A stretch of DNA of 48,489 nucleotides from Chthonomonadaceae bacterium (lineage in GTDB: Bacteria > Armatimonadota > Chthonomonadetes > Chthonomonadales > Chthonomonadaceae), in assembly GCA_025054835.1 (NCBI GenBank), contig JANWZQ010000147.1, positions 1-48,489 on the forward strand. The letters are read 5' to 3'. How positions within the stretch are numbered: position 1 is the first letter of the stretch; every line of letters begins with the position of its first letter. The notes beneath the pieces are model-generated. The model was not told the DNA's origin, made no database searches, and saw only the letters and a list, made by a program, of their open reading frames with translations. The position numbers and the translations under genes are program-made. Positions 7,616-17,847 of the stretch are shown here, piece by piece.

Positions 7616-8533
7616 CTAATCTGCGGAAGGGGGCGGCAGGTCAGGGTCGCGGGTCGGCCTGTCCAGAGGTTCTCCTTCATGGACACTGGCAGGAGGGGGC
7701 AGTGGAGGACGTCCTGCGTCAATCCATGCCGACATCCAGAGCGAGGCGAGATCGCGCCCGCTTTCTTCCAGACATCGGATCGCCAGGCGCCGCACCTGTT
7801 GCCCCAGCGTCTGATAATATGTGTCGCCGTAGCTTCGGTCCCGGGCAACTGCCTGCAGGTCGGCCCGTAGCACGTCCGCGCTGCGCTTCATGCTGCGGCG
7901 CGCCCACGCAAACGCCGCGGCTACCGGGTCGGCGATGCGCGTGGCTCTCTGCGGCCGCAGGTCCTCCAATCGAATCTGCCGTTCCACCAGAACACTCTCG
8001 AACCGCGCGTGGATCCCTTTCTGGCCCGTCAGCTGCCCATCGTAGTTGGTCACCGCATGAAACGGCACGTGGATGTCGGCCACATAATGTCCCAGAAACG
8101 TGGAGATCTCCACGATAGCGCGCGCATTGCGCTCACGAAACGCCCGCACCAGCTTACCGTAGAACTGTCCGATCCGCCATGGTACAAGGCCCACTTTCTC
8201 GAGGGTCTCTCTGCCATAGAGCCCGACAGCCACCCAGTAGTCTTGCGGGAAGCGGAGCGCTTCCTCCAGACCGAAGTAGTCCAGATCAATGAAGTGGTGC
8301 GGCGCCTCCGAGCGATTGGCATTTCTCCACTGATCCGGATCCACAGAATGGTGCACGATCCACGCCCGGTTGGCCTGGTAGAACGGTCGCAACGCCTCCG
8401 GTAAGCTGTCCACAGCCAGGGCATTGGCGTAGCGGTGTCCTGCGACGCCCCAGGCATATCCCGCTGTCGGCACGCACCACAGCAGCAGAAAAAGCCCGGC
8501 GACAACCCTGTTGCAACGCAATTGCCGGATCAA
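7616..8533 (-). CDS. Secreted S1/P1-type zinc-dependent nuclease
   Basis: A 305-residue protein with a signal peptide (hydrophobic LFLLLWCVP, cleavage near GYA-WG). In this family the mature N-terminal Trp itself binds zinc, and here cleavage would expose AWGVAGHR in exactly that way. Further zinc-site motifs follow: HHSVDPDQWR, HHFIDLDYFG and GHYVADIHVPFH, giving the expected set of His and Asp ligands, then an N-x-D-G-Q segment. The family cleaves single-stranded DNA and RNA and 3'-nucleotides, usually outside the cell to scavenge phosphate and nucleosides. It also resembles zinc-dependent phospholipase C in fold, so substrate is not certain. It is transcribed away from the creatininase gene and leads the pair with the SUKH-TPR gene. 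Confidence 0.85.
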   Translation of the reverse strand: MIRQLRCNRVVAGLFLLLWCVPTAGYAWGVAGHRYANALAVDSLPEALRPFYQANRAWIVHHSVDPDQWRNANRSEAPHHFIDLDYFGLEEALRFPQDYWVAVGLYGRETLEKVGLVPWRIGQFYGKLVRAFRERNARAIVEISTFLGHYVADIHVPFHAVTNYDGQLTGQKGIHARFESVLVERQIRLEDLRPQRATRIADPVAAAFAWARRSMKRSADVLRADLQAVARDRSYGDTYYQTLGQQVRRLAIRCLEESGRDLASLWMSAWIDAGRPPLPPPASVHEGEPLDRPTRDPDLPPPSAD

Positions 8534-8770
8534 CGAATCACTCCCTGCATCCTGACGTATCCCACGATACTGACACGAGAAGCCTTCCCGGGAAACCCTC
8601 CCGGTACTTCCGCTCCCCGGAAAGATCGTATGGCGCCTCCACGCCTAGAGTATACCCCTGCGGGCGCAGGAAAAGTAGAACCATGCAGGGAAACCCTGAT
8701 AATACAACCTGTACAGGAACGTACGGGAGCATATACCCTTACCTGAACTCTTCAGAGAGCCTGCCGCACC

Positions 8771-9625
8771 ATGGACGCACTGGACAAGATCTACTACGAT
8801 GAGCTTACCTGGCCGGAGATCAACCAGGCCGTGCAGGCCCGCAAGGTCCTGCTGCTGCCTATCGGGAGCACCGAGCAACACGGGCATCATCTGCCCCTCG
8901 ATGTCGATAATTTTCTGGCACGCAGTGTCTGTGTAGCCGCGGCCCGGAAAGCCCCGCGTGAGCTGCTGGTTATGCCCACGATCCCCTACGGCTACAACGA
9001 ACATGCGCTGGACTTCCCGGGCACCATTCACGTGACCTACCATCATTTCATCGAGTACTGCCTGGATGTGTGCAAGAGCGCCGCGTACGCGGGGTTCGAT
9101 CGCATCATTCTGGTAGACGGGCACGGCTCCAACGAGCACCTCTGCGAGTTCATCGCGCGCCGCGCCACGCTGGAGACCCATGCGCTGGTCGCTTCCACGC
9201 TCTGGGTCAATCTGGCTGCCGAGGCCTTTGAGGCCGTGCGCGAGTCGCCAACGGGGGGCGCCGCGCACGCCTGCGAACTGGAGACCTCCGCCTACCTGTA
9301 CCTCGACGCGTCCCGGGTGCAGATGGAGCATGCCCGGGATCATTACGGGGGCGCTGCCGGACGGCAGGGATCGCCCTTCCTGTCTGTGGATATTACCCGG
9401 GGATGGGGGCCGGTCAAGCTGGTGCAGTGGACCAGCAGCGCCACACCTACCGGCGTCTCCGGGGCCCCGACGCTCGCCACCAGAGAGAAAGGGCGTATCC
9501 TGATTGAAACGGCCGCCGACAACCTGGTCGCCTTCGCGCGTGAGTTCCGGGCCATGGAGAAGGGGCAGCGTGTCGACCACAGGGTGGTTCGACCGGAACT
9601 GCCGCAGCTGCCGCTGCTGGACTGA
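8771..9625 (+). CDS. Creatininase-family amidohydrolase
   Basis: A 284-residue cytoplasmic protein. Family motifs are clear: PIGSTEQHGHHLPLDVDNF near residue 36, which supplies metal-binding Glu, His and Asp; the central LVDGHGSNEH; and HACELETSAYLYLD with a further metal-binding Glu. The family hydrolyses cyclic amides such as creatinine, or acts on formamidopyrimidine and peptide-like substrates; members near sugar genes are usually of unknown substrate. The start at 8771 has only a weak AGAGAG upstream. It stands alone: 237 bases separate it from the divergent nuclease gene and 161 from the next gene. A perfect CCTGTACAGG palindrome lies 54 bases before the start. Creatinine itself as substrate is not implied. 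Confidence 0.85.
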   Translation: MDALDKIYYDELTWPEINQAVQARKVLLLPIGSTEQHGHHLPLDVDNFLARSVCVAAARKAPRELLVMPTIPYGYNEHALDFPGTIHVTYHHFIEYCLDVCKSAAYAGFDRIILVDGHGSNEHLCEFIARRATLETHALVASTLWVNLAAEAFEAVRESPTGGAAHACELETSAYLYLDASRVQMEHARDHYGGAAGRQGSPFLSVDITRGWGPVKLVQWTSSATPTGVSGAPTLATREKGRILIETAADNLVAFAREFRAMEKGQRVDHRVVRPELPQLPLLD

Positions 9626-9773
9626 AGCCTCCCCGCGATCACTGCAGAGCACCTGCTACGGCCGGGTGTGCACGCTCCGGGGTATACTGGAAGAAGAGAT
9701 CCACAACGAGATCAGAACCTGTTCCCTGCCGGAGTGATTGCTGCTACCCCGGCATACTGGAACCCTCAACGAA

Positions 9774-9778
9774 AGGAG
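9774..9778 (+). promoter_or_regulatory. Ribosome binding site choosing the GTG at 9787
   Basis: AGGAG lies eight bases before GTG 9787 but only two before the upstream in-frame GTG 9781, so the downstream codon is the better start. Confidence 0.6.
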
Positions 9779-9786
9779 AGGTGAAC

Positions 9787-10209
9787 GTGTCCACCCGCGC
9801 TCTGATCGAGCAGATCATGGGCCAGCGTCGCTTCGCCGTCTCCGGCGTATCGCGCAATCCAGAAGAGTACGGATACCGGGTCTACAAGGCCCTCAAGGCC
9901 GCGGGATACACGGTATTTGCCATCAATCCCAATACGGATGAGATCGACGGCGATCTGTGCTATCCCTCGCTGGACAACGTGCCCGGCCCCATCGACTGCC
10001 TGGTAACGGTCACGCCGCCGGAAGTCACGCAGGAGACAGTGCAACTTGCTGGCCGACTCCGGATCCCATATGTCTGGATGCAACCCGGCTCCGAGTCCAC
10101 AGCAGCCATCAATCTGGCCCGTGCCAACGCCATGCACGTGATTGCAGGAGGGCCGTGCATCATCGAAGTCGCTGCGGCACGCCGGCGCCGGGAACTACAG
10201 ATGGCCTGA
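9787..10209 (+). CDS. CoA-binding (succinyl-CoA synthetase alpha-like, YccU-type) protein
   Basis: A 140-residue single-domain Rossmann protein. The pattern FAVSGVSRNPEEYGYRVYKA near the N terminus, INPNTDEIDGDLCYPSL in the middle and VWMQPGSES before the last third match the CoA_binding family related to the N-terminal domain of succinyl-CoA ligase. These proteins bind CoA or a nucleotide; the YccU-type stand-alone members have no firmly known reaction. The start GTG 9787 is preferred on ribosome-site spacing. Upstream, TATACT at 9683-9688 resembles a -10 box, but no -35 was found. The gene is short and probably monocistronic. Confidence 0.8.
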   Translation: MSTRALIEQIMGQRRFAVSGVSRNPEEYGYRVYKALKAAGYTVFAINPNTDEIDGDLCYPSLDNVPGPIDCLVTVTPPEVTQETVQLAGRLRIPYVWMQPGSESTAAINLARANAMHVIAGGPCIIEVAAARRRRELQMA

Positions 10210-10255
10210 CCCTCCCTCCGAGCGGGGCCATGCTGCAGAGTGAGAGGCAACGTCC

Positions 10256-12625
10256 ATGCGCGTGCGTCTTCTTCACGTTCCCTGTGCCCTGATGGCGCTC
10301 TCCACGACACTCCCGACGGAGGCGGACATGCGCATCGCCTGGCGCGGAACTCCTCGCTGTCTCATCATAACGCAACCCGGCGCGACTCCTGCCGAGCAGT
10401 ATGCGGCGCGCGAACTGGCCGATGCTCTCCAGCGCGTCACCGGAGCGCAGTTCACGATCCGTCAGGTCGCGGAGGCTCCTTCAGAACCGATCATTCTCGT
10501 TGGTCCGGGTCCACTGGCGCAACGCCTCTTTCCGGAAGTCTCCCTCGCCACCTTTGGCCCGGAACAGTATACCGTGCAGACCCGCAACGGCCGGCTTCTG
10601 CTCGCTGGCGGCAGGCCACGGGGCACCCTGTACGCGGTGATGTCCTTCCTGCAGGAGCAGTGCGGTGTCCGATGGTGGACTCCCTGGGCAGCGCACTACC
10701 CGCGTCGCGCCACACTGGCAGTCAAGGATCTGCGTATCACGGGTCAACCGGCATTCGAGGCGCGCGACCCCTTCTGGTTTCACGCCTTCGACACCACATG
10801 GGCCGTTCGCAACGGATCCAACAGTGCCTCCGCCCGTCTGCAGGAGCAGCACGGAGGAAAGATCGTCTACAAAGGCTTCGTGCACACGTTCTACTCTCTG
10901 GTGCCCCCGGAACAGCATTTCAAGACGCACCCGGAATGGTACAGCGAGAAGGACGGAAGGCGTTACGTGGAAGGCGGACAGCTCTGTACCACGAACCCGC
11001 AACTGCGCGATTTCATCGTCGAGCGTGTGAAGGAATGGCTTCGGGAGACTCCGGAGGCCTCCATTGTCTCTGTGTCCCAGAACGACTGGTACGGCGCCTG
11101 CCTCTGTGCTAACTGCCGTGCGCTCGACCAGCAGGAAGGTACGCACGCCGCTTCAGTGCTGGCGCTGGCCAACTACGTTGCCGGGAGGATTGCACCGGAA
11201 TTCCCGCAGGTCGCCATCGATACGCTGGCCTACCAGTACACCCGCAAGGCCCCGAAGACCCTTCGCCCCCGGTCCAGTGTGATCGTGCGCCTCTGCTCCA
11301 TCGAGTGTAACTTTGCCGTGCCACTCGCGCATCCGGCCAATCAGGCCTTCGCCACAGACCTGCGAGATTGGAGCCGTCTCAGTCACCGTCTGTACATCTG
11401 GGACTACACCACCAACTTCGCGCACTATGTCCTGCCGCACCCCAACTGGTTCTCTCTTGGCCCCAATATCCGCTTTTTTCACCAACACGGGGTGCGCGGG
11501 GTCTTTGAACAGGGAGCCTACCAGTCCAACGGCGCTGAGATGGCGGAATTGCGCGCCTGGGTGCTGGCGCGTCTCCTCTGGAACCCGTATCAGGACGATC
11601 GGAAGCTCATCAAGGAGTTCCTGAACGGGTACTATGGCCCCGCGGCAGCCCGTTACATCTGGCAGTACATGACACTCATGCACCGGGCAGCCCGCAACTT
11701 CAATCTCACCTGCTACACCAATCCTCTTGTCGCGCCCTTCCTTCGATTCCCGGTGCTTGCGAAAGCGGAGCGGCTCTGGCAGCAGGCGCTGGAGGCTACG
11801 CGCAACGACCCGGAGCGATTCTGGAGAGTACAGCAGGGGCATCTTCCGGTACGCTATGCGTTTCTGGTGCGCTGGCCGGCGCTGCGACGCGAGTGTCGCC
11901 GGTTGAACGCGCCGTGGCCTCTGCCCGCCTCGCGGAAGGCCGTGGCACAGGAGTGGCTGGCCGTTGCTACGGGGCCCGGGCCGGCCGGATGGTCGCCCAT
12001 GACGCATGTCAACGAGGCCGGCCTGACACCACAGCAATTCGTACAACGCTTCGCAGAGGATCCAACAGAACCCGAGGAAGATGCGAAACCTGCTGTTGCA
12101 TCAGCGGCCACACGCCGCCGGAAACACCCCGCACCACCACCTGATATCCCGCTGGAAGCGCGCAGAGGCGCCGTGGATGTTCAGGATCTGCGCGCCCGAT
12201 TGCATGGAGAAGGGGATCTGGTGGAAATCCTGCCCGACCCGGCGGCATCCGACGGCATGGCCGCCCGGATGCCCGGTAACCACAGGGAGTGGGCCTTTCA
12301 GGTCCATATGGCCGATCTCCCGCCGTCTGTGCGGACCGGCCGATGGCAGATCTACGCCGTCGTGCGTGTAGAGCTCAACCCCGGGGCGCAACCCGGCGAT
12401 ACGGTCTTCGCCGCCGGTGTGTACGACACGGAGAACCGGGTTTCGGGCGGAGAGATCCGGGTGACTGCCGGGGAGGTTGCCAGCATGTATCGCGCCTACC
12501 ATATTGCAACCCTGTTAGCAGGCCCGCAGTACTACATCTGGGTTGCGCCCCCGGCCAGCGACGCGGTGAAGGCTCTCTGGATCGACCGCATTTACCTTGT
12601 TCCAGCCCGTGAACGGGCACAGTGA
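10256..12625 (+). CDS. Secreted DUF4838 protein, glycosidase-like
   Basis: A 789-residue protein with a modest N-terminal signal (LLHVPCALMALSTTLPTEA). Residues about 30-150 look like the GH67 N-terminal type domain (AARELADALQRVTGAQF and GTLYAVMSFLQEQCGVRWW). The core, about 175-470, is DUF4838, recognised by VSQNDWYGACLCANC, FFHQHGVRGVFEQGAY and the surrounding barrel-like strands. A Pro-rich linker near residue 620 leads to a beta-rich C-terminal domain of about 130 residues, perhaps carbohydrate-binding. DUF4838 proteins are related to alpha-glucuronidase-like families but have no proven activity. The CxCxxC motif recurs in the secreted protein at 19042. It converges on the ABC importer operon, and its substrate is unknown. 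Confidence 0.85.
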   Translation: MRVRLLHVPCALMALSTTLPTEADMRIAWRGTPRCLIITQPGATPAEQYAARELADALQRVTGAQFTIRQVAEAPSEPIILVGPGPLAQRLFPEVSLATFGPEQYTVQTRNGRLLLAGGRPRGTLYAVMSFLQEQCGVRWWTPWAAHYPRRATLAVKDLRITGQPAFEARDPFWFHAFDTTWAVRNGSNSASARLQEQHGGKIVYKGFVHTFYSLVPPEQHFKTHPEWYSEKDGRRYVEGGQLCTTNPQLRDFIVERVKEWLRETPEASIVSVSQNDWYGACLCANCRALDQQEGTHAASVLALANYVAGRIAPEFPQVAIDTLAYQYTRKAPKTLRPRSSVIVRLCSIECNFAVPLAHPANQAFATDLRDWSRLSHRLYIWDYTTNFAHYVLPHPNWFSLGPNIRFFHQHGVRGVFEQGAYQSNGAEMAELRAWVLARLLWNPYQDDRKLIKEFLNGYYGPAAARYIWQYMTLMHRAARNFNLTCYTNPLVAPFLRFPVLAKAERLWQQALEATRNDPERFWRVQQGHLPVRYAFLVRWPALRRECRRLNAPWPLPASRKAVAQEWLAVATGPGPAGWSPMTHVNEAGLTPQQFVQRFAEDPTEPEEDAKPAVASAATRRRKHPAPPPDIPLEARRGAVDVQDLRARLHGEGDLVEILPDPAASDGMAARMPGNHREWAFQVHMADLPPSVRTGRWQIYAVVRVELNPGAQPGDTVFAAGVYDTENRVSGGEIRVTAGEVASMYRAYHIATLLAGPQYYIWVAPPASDAVKALWIDRIYLVPARERAQ

Positions 12626-12694
12626 GACAGGGCATGCGGGGTTGTGTGTACCGATCGCAAACCGGGCCGCGTGGTTGAGAATGCACGGGGCCGC

Positions 12695-13840
12695 TCACGT
12701 GGAGTAGGGGTCGGCTGCATCGCGCAGAGCGTCCCCCACAAAGTTGTAGCCGATCACCACCAGCACCACCGGAACGGCTGGCAGCAACAACCACGGGTAG
12801 TGCAGCACCACGGTCACGCGTTGCGCCTCCTCCAGCAGGACTCCCCAGCTCGTCAGCGGGGGACGGATCCCGAGGCCCAGGAAGCTCAACGCCGTCTCTC
12901 CAAGGATCATGCCCGGGATCGCCAGGGTCGCCACCACGATGATGTGGCTGTACGCGGTTGGCAGGAGGTGCCGGGTCAGGATATACCAGTGTCCTGCACC
13001 GGCTGCGCGTGCCGCCAGCACAAAGTCCTGCTCGCGCATGGCCAGCACCTTGCCGCGCACCTGCCGCGCCAGGCCGCCCCACCCCAGCAGAGACAGGATC
13101 ACCGTGATCCCGAAGTACACCTGTATCCCCGTCCAGTGTGGAGGCAGGGCCGCCGCCAGAGCCATCCACAGCGGGATCGCAGGAAACGCCGAGAGCAACT
13201 CGATCAACCGTTGCATCAACAGGTCGACTACCCCGCCCCAGTAACCGGAAATCGTGCCCAGGATCGAGCCCAGCAGCACACTCAGCAGCACACCCACCAG
13301 CCCTACCGTCAACGAAATACGCCCCCCGTAGAGGATCCGGGACAGCAGATCCCGACCCATGCGATCAGTGCCCAGCAGGTACATCGGCCCATCCGACCCG
13401 ATCAGGTGCAGGTCACACGGGAAGATCCCCCACAGCCGGTAGGGATCTCCGCGGTGCAACAGCCGTACTGGATAACGTCGGGAGATATCCTGAGTAAAGA
13501 TCAGCTCGCGCGTCTCCGGGTCGCGCGTCTGGGTCAGGCCGTATACAAACGGCGGCCATGAGAAGCCATCCGGGCCACGGAAGTGGATCGTCTGCGGGGG
13601 CACGTAGCGCAGGCGCGCATTATCCCGGTTCGCGTCGTAGGGCGCGAAGAACTCGGCAAACAGCGCCATCCCGTAGAAGACCATCAACACCGTGCCGCCA
13701 ATCAGCGCCAGCTTGCTACGCCGGAACCGGCGCCAGACCAGCTGCCGATAGCTGAGCTGACCGGGATCGACGCTGGCATTCGCCACGAGATTGCCCCTGT
13801 CTGGCGTGAGGTCCACCGCACGTGCATCATGCTCACTCAT
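12695..13840 (-). CDS. Opp/Dpp-type ABC transporter permease (OppC-like) with long periplasmic insert
   Basis: A 381-residue inner-membrane permease and last gene of the importer operon. The first membrane helix (about 45-65) is followed by APYD, and the characteristic LGTDRMGRDLLSRI motif comes at about 156-170. The 85 residues between them are much longer than in typical OppC, where about 20-25 are found, and contain FRGPDGFSWPPFVYGLTQ and RYPVRLLHRGDPYRLWG. The EAA-type loop is AARAAGAGHWYILTRHLLP, which docks on the ATPases. I recall similar inserts in a subset of bacterial oligopeptide/oligosaccharide importers. Its start overlaps the end of the OppB-like gene by eight bases. Confidence 0.92.
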   Translation of the reverse strand: MSEHDARAVDLTPDRGNLVANASVDPGQLSYRQLVWRRFRRSKLALIGGTVLMVFYGMALFAEFFAPYDANRDNARLRYVPPQTIHFRGPDGFSWPPFVYGLTQTRDPETRELIFTQDISRRYPVRLLHRGDPYRLWGIFPCDLHLIGSDGPMYLLGTDRMGRDLLSRILYGGRISLTVGLVGVLLSVLLGSILGTISGYWGGVVDLLMQRLIELLSAFPAIPLWMALAAALPPHWTGIQVYFGITVILSLLGWGGLARQVRGKVLAMREQDFVLAARAAGAGHWYILTRHLLPTAYSHIIVVATLAIPGMILGETALSFLGLGIRPPLTSWGVLLEEAQRVTVVLHYPWLLLPAVPVVLVVIGYNFVGDALRDAADPYST

Positions 13841-14822
13841 AGCGGATCCTCGGATCGGCCCATGCCAGCGCGATATCTGCCAGCAGGTTGCCGATGATCA
13901 GCAGAAGGCTCATGAACAGGATAATCGTTCCCGCCAGATACATATCCTGATCCTGCAACGCCTGCAGGAGCAACGGCCCCACGGTAGGCAGGTTCAGCAC
14001 AATGGAGACGATCGTGGTTCCGGAGAGGATCTCTGGCAGGCTCATGCCCATCATGCTGATCAGGGGATTGATCGCGATACGCGCCGCGTGCCGCACCACC
14101 ACCACGCTTTCCTTCAGGCCTTTCGCCCGCGCGGTGCGCACAAACGGCTCACCCAGCACATCCAGCAGGTTCCCGCGCATCACCCGCATCAATGCCGCCG
14201 TGCCGTTGAGCGAGATCACGATCAACGGCACCCACAGGTGATTCAGCAGATCCATCACCTTGCCCCAGGACCACCCGCTCATCTGCTGATAGTAGGGTGA
14301 GAACAGGCCAAACAGGGGTACCCCGAACACCTGATACACCACCACGATGATCACCAGCGCGATCAGGAAGCCCGGTAACGACATCCCGAAGAACGCCAGC
14401 AACGTCAGCATGTTATCCGACCAGTGGTAGCGGTGTGTGGCTGAATAGATCCCGATCGGGATCGCCAGCGCGTAGGTGAAGAGTAGCGAGCCCACCGAGA
14501 GCATCACGGTAAACCCCAGCCGCTCGTAGATCAACTCATTAACCGGCTTCTCGTATCGAAACGAGTCGCCGAAATCGCCCCGGACGAACCCGCTCACCCA
14601 CTTCCAGTAACGCTCGGGCATGGGGCGATCCAGCCCGTACTGCTTGCGCAATTGCTCGGCCTGCGCCAGCGAACTGCTGTCCCCGTACTGCTGTTCCAGC
14701 TGCGCGATCCGCTCGTCCAGATAGTCTCCCGGAGGCAACTGAATGATGACGAACGACAGGATCGAGATCGCGATAAGCGTGGGAATGGCCAGTAACAGGC
14801 GCCGGACAATGTAGTGGATCAT
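13833..14822 (-). CDS. Opp/Dpp-type ABC transporter permease (OppB-like)
   Basis: A 329-residue inner-membrane permease. It begins [19 protein letters not shown], the usual OppB first helix, then has an external segment containing QYGLDRPMPERYWKWVSGF and GDFGDSF, five further helices and the EAA-type coupling loop ARAKGLKESVVVVRHAARIA. Length fits the family. Together with the OppC-like permease it forms the membrane channel for a substrate delivered by the binding lipoprotein at 14819-16798. It overlaps that gene by four bases (ATGA) and the OppC-like gene by eight. Confidence 0.94.
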   Translation of the reverse strand: MIHYIVRRLLLAIPTLIAISILSFVIIQLPPGDYLDERIAQLEQQYGDSSSLAQAEQLRKQYGLDRPMPERYWKWVSGFVRGDFGDSFRYEKPVNELIYERLGFTVMLSVGSLLFTYALAIPIGIYSATHRYHWSDNMLTLLAFFGMSLPGFLIALVIIVVVYQVFGVPLFGLFSPYYQQMSGWSWGKVMDLLNHLWVPLIVISLNGTAALMRVMRGNLLDVLGEPFVRTARAKGLKESVVVVRHAARIAINPLISMMGMSLPEILSGTTIVSIVLNLPTVGPLLLQALQDQDMYLAGTIILFMSLLLIIGNLLADIALAWADPRIRYE

Positions 14823-16798
14823 GGTCGTGACCCCGTTGCCGAAAGGTGCGCCATCTGGCCGGGTGGAGACCAGTTGTCCGGCGCGAAGAAGAACGTCTCC
14901 GGGTAGCTTGTTGCCGGGGTGGCCGGCGCCCAGGGCCCCATGGTGCGCATCTCTACGGGCACATTACGGAACCGGTTTTTGGCGATAATGATCGCCGGGG
15001 TGTCGCTCACCGTGCCGATGGCGAATAACCCTTCCTCCGTGTGCAGGCGGATCGCCTCCAGCACCAGAGCGTGCGCCCGGTTGATGTCTCGTTCGCGCTT
15101 GATCGCGTCATAGATGTCCAGCAGACGTTTCATGATCCCTTCGGGGGGCTCTCCCTCCTTGCCACCCGTTTTGTACCACTTCCCCACCTGTGCATGCCAG
15201 TACACGTCCGTGGTCGGGAACACCCAGTCCGGATAGGTGAACAGGTCCATCTCTGCCTCGCCGTGCACCGAGATTTCGAACTGACCCAGCTTCTGTCGCA
15301 GGGAGAACTGCGCCGAAGGCCAGTTGCGCAGACGCACCTCGATACCCAGCTTTTCCCACCCGTCCCGCACGATGACGGCCTCATCGATCTCGTAGCTTGT
15401 GATACTGGCGGGTGGCAGATCGATGGTCAGCTGCAGACGCTTTCCGTCCGGGCGGAGCCGGTAACCCTGCGCGTCCCGGCGCGTCAACCCCATGGCGTCC
15501 AGATAGCGATTGGCCTGTTCCAGGTCGAAAGCGGCGTACGAACGTGCCCAGCGTTCAAAAACCGCGCGTCCTTCCGGCGTGTTGAAATGCCACGCCTCCC
15601 GACTGATGGTCGCCTGTTTGGGCGTCGCCAGACCGCGCCATGCCACTTCATTGCACTTTTCCCGATCCACGGCCAGTGATAGGGCCTTGCGGAAGCGCAC
15701 GTCCCGCACCAGTGACCGCAGTACCGGGTCCGGGGGAGACCAGTTCACCAGAAAGGAAGTCATCCCTCCCGAGGCCTCGCTCCAGAGGATCACCCGGTAG
15801 TCCCCGCTCCTGCGGCCATGCATGTACAGCCCCAGATCCCGGGGGTCTACCAGACGGAACTGCGCGTCTACCTCCCCGGCAAGGATCTTCAACACCCGCA
15901 CCTGCGCGTTAGGAACGTACACTGCCTCCACACGGTCGATGTAGGGCAGTTGCCGCCCCAGAGGGTCCGTCATGTAGTAGTAGGGGTTGCGCTCGAACAC
16001 CATTTTGAACCCCCCGTCCTCGATGGCTTTCAACTTCCAGGGCCAGAGCGTCGGGCGATCCGGGTTGAAGTGCGAGCGGTTCTTCTTGTCGAAGACCTTG
16101 TAATCGGTATAGGCCGGGTTGTACTTCGGGTCAAATTGCTTCAGGTAGTGCTTGGGCGTGTTGTACTCATCGCTCCACCAGAATCCGGTAGCCAGATGCA
16201 GAGGCACGTACCAGTTAGGCCCTGCAAACTTGAGCACGAACGTGTACCGATCCGGGGTCTCCCATCGGGGCATCTTCCCGTTGACCAGCGCCCAGAAGGG
16301 CCATGTCAACCGTTGTTTCTGCTCTGTGCAAAGCTCCGCCCAGTAGGCCAGATCCTCTGAGGTGAACTCCACCCCATCCGACCATTTCAGGCCCCGGCGC
16401 AGATGAATGGTGAGACGAGTCCCATCCGCGCTGTACTCCCATCGTTTCGCCGTACCGGGTTCCAGCCCGGAGGCGTCCCACTTCCAGCGCATCAGGGGAG
16501 CATAGCCAGCGATCATCTTGTACATCCCCAGGTCCGGGTTATCCACCATCATGTGCCATGTGCCCCCGTAATAACCGGGCCCCTCGCAGGGATGCACTAC
16601 CAGGGGTTCCTCGGGCAGGCGTTGCTCCAGTGGGGGCAATTTCCCGGCTCGCACCAGGGCGGTCAGCATGGGCGATTCCCGGGCTTGCAACCCCCCATCC
16701 GGGTGTGGACGCGATGTGGGCTCCGGCGCGCGGCACCCCCCTGTCCACAGCAGGAGCCCTGCGAACAGGAATGTGTAGACACAGAAGCGGTACTTCAT
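14819..16798 (-). CDS. Family 5 extracellular solute-binding lipoprotein of the ABC importer
   Basis: A 659-residue SBP_bac_5 protein with lipobox WTGGC at about residue 22, so it is anchored outside the inner membrane. Family signatures include [36 protein letters not shown] and the later [17 protein letters not shown]. At 659 residues it is about 100 longer than classic OppA. Members bind peptides, nickel chelates or, in several thermophiles and soil bacteria, oligosaccharides; sequence alone does not settle which. The neighbours (DUF4838, glycosidase-like barrel, sugar dehydrogenase) favour a carbohydrate, as inference. The gene sits between the ATPase and permease genes, overlapping each by four bases. 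Confidence 0.93.
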   Translation of the reverse strand: MKYRFCVYTFLFAGLLLWTGGCRAPEPTSRPHPDGGLQARESPMLTALVRAGKLPPLEQRLPEEPLVVHPCEGPGYYGGTWHMMVDNPDLGMYKMIAGYAPLMRWKWDASGLEPGTAKRWEYSADGTRLTIHLRRGLKWSDGVEFTSEDLAYWAELCTEQKQRLTWPFWALVNGKMPRWETPDRYTFVLKFAGPNWYVPLHLATGFWWSDEYNTPKHYLKQFDPKYNPAYTDYKVFDKKNRSHFNPDRPTLWPWKLKAIEDGGFKMVFERNPYYYMTDPLGRQLPYIDRVEAVYVPNAQVRVLKILAGEVDAQFRLVDPRDLGLYMHGRRSGDYRVILWSEASGGMTSFLVNWSPPDPVLRSLVRDVRFRKALSLAVDREKCNEVAWRGLATPKQATISREAWHFNTPEGRAVFERWARSYAAFDLEQANRYLDAMGLTRRDAQGYRLRPDGKRLQLTIDLPPASITSYEIDEAVIVRDGWEKLGIEVRLRNWPSAQFSLRQKLGQFEISVHGEAEMDLFTYPDWVFPTTDVYWHAQVGKWYKTGGKEGEPPEGIMKRLLDIYDAIKRERDINRAHALVLEAIRLHTEEGLFAIGTVSDTPAIIIAKNRFRNVPVEMRTMGPWAPATPATSYPETFFFAPDNWSPPGQMAHLSATGSRP

Positions 16799-17847
16799 GG
16801 CGCACTCTCCTCACAGGCAGCGGGCTCTGACCCCTGCATTCCCTGCAGAGCCAGCTCATCAGCGAGGTGACAGGCTACGGAATGATCGGGCCCCACAGCG
16901 CGCAGCACCGGTTCCTCCTGTGCACAGATCGGGCGCGCGTACCGGCACCGCGGGTGGAAACGGCATCCCGACGGTGGGGACGCCGGGCTCGGAACATCGC
17001 CCCCCAGGCGGATCCGTTGTCGCGCACGCTGGACATACGGGTCTGCTACCGGCACCGCCGAGAGCAGGGCCTCCGTGTAGGGGTGGCGTGGTGTGGCGAA
17101 CAGAGTGTGTGTGGCTCCAATCTCCACGATTTTGCCCAGATACATCACGGCCACCCGGTCACTGATGTGCGCCACCACTCCCAGATCATGCGCGATGAAG
17201 ATGTAAGCAAGTCCGAACTTTGCGCGCAGGTCCGTCAGCAGGTTCAGGATCTGCGCCTGCACGGACACGTCGAGTGCCGATACGGGCTCGTCGGCGACCA
17301 CCAGATCGGGGTGCAACGCCAGGGCGCGGGCGATCCCGATCCGCTGGCGCTGGCCGCCGCTGAACGCGTGCGGGTAGCGGCGGGCATCGCTGGCGCGCAG
17401 GCCCACAGCCTCCAGCAGCGCGCAAACCCGCTCCTGCAACGCGCGTCGTCCCCGGCACACCCGATTCACCACCAGTGGCTCCGCGAGGATGTCTCCGACC
17501 GTCATGCGCGGATTGAGGGAGGACTGCGGGTCCTGAAACACCATCTGCATGCGCGGGCGCAGGCGCTTCAGCTGGGAGGCGGACAGGGTCGTCAGATCGA
17601 CCGGGCCTGCATCGGTGTGTAGCCATACGTGGCCCTGCGTGGGCTCGATCAGGCGCAGCAGGCACCGACCCACAGTTGTCTTCCCGCACCCGCTCTCGCC
17701 CACAATGCCCAGCGTCTCCCGGCGACGCAGAGTGAAGCTCACGCCATCTACCGCGCGCACCTGCCCGACCACCCGGCGCAACAGTCCGTGTCGGATCGGG
17801 AAATGCTTGCGCAGGTCTTCGACCTCCAGCAGCAAATCGTCATGCAC
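16795..17847 (-). CDS. Opp/Dpp-type ABC transporter ATPase (OppF-like)
   Basis: A 350-residue ATPase. Walker A is [12 protein letters not shown], the signature is [19 protein letters not shown] and Walker B is [14 protein letters not shown] with the switch His in YIFIAHDLG. The C-terminal oligopeptide_HPY region ([19 protein letters not shown], with four Cys) is typical of Opp/Dpp ATPases, where related Cys clusters can bind an Fe-S centre. It pairs with the OppD-like ATPase to drive import. It overlaps the OppD-like gene by eight bases and the binding-protein gene by four. Confidence 0.95.
   Translation of the reverse strand: MHDDLLLEVEDLRKHFPIRHGLLRRVVGQVRAVDGVSFTLRRRETLGIVGESGCGKTTVGRCLLRLIEPTQGHVWLHTDAGPVDLTTLSASQLKRLRPRMQMVFQDPQSSLNPRMTVGDILAEPLVVNRVCRGRRALQERVCALLEAVGLRASDARRYPHAFSGGQRQRIGIARALALHPDLVVADEPVSALDVSVQAQILNLLTDLRAKFGLAYIFIAHDLGVVAHISDRVAVMYLGKIVEIGATHTLFATPRHPYTEALLSAVPVADPYVQRARQRIRLGGDVPSPASPPSGCRFHPRCRYARPICAQEEPVLRAVGPDHSVACHLADELALQGMQGSEPAACEESAP

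Noticed and set aside
7616-8533. Calling the S1/P1-type protein a polymorphic toxin
   Set aside because: It has a plain signal peptide and whole-length family fit, with no delivery or pretoxin domain; only the SUKH neighbour hints at it.
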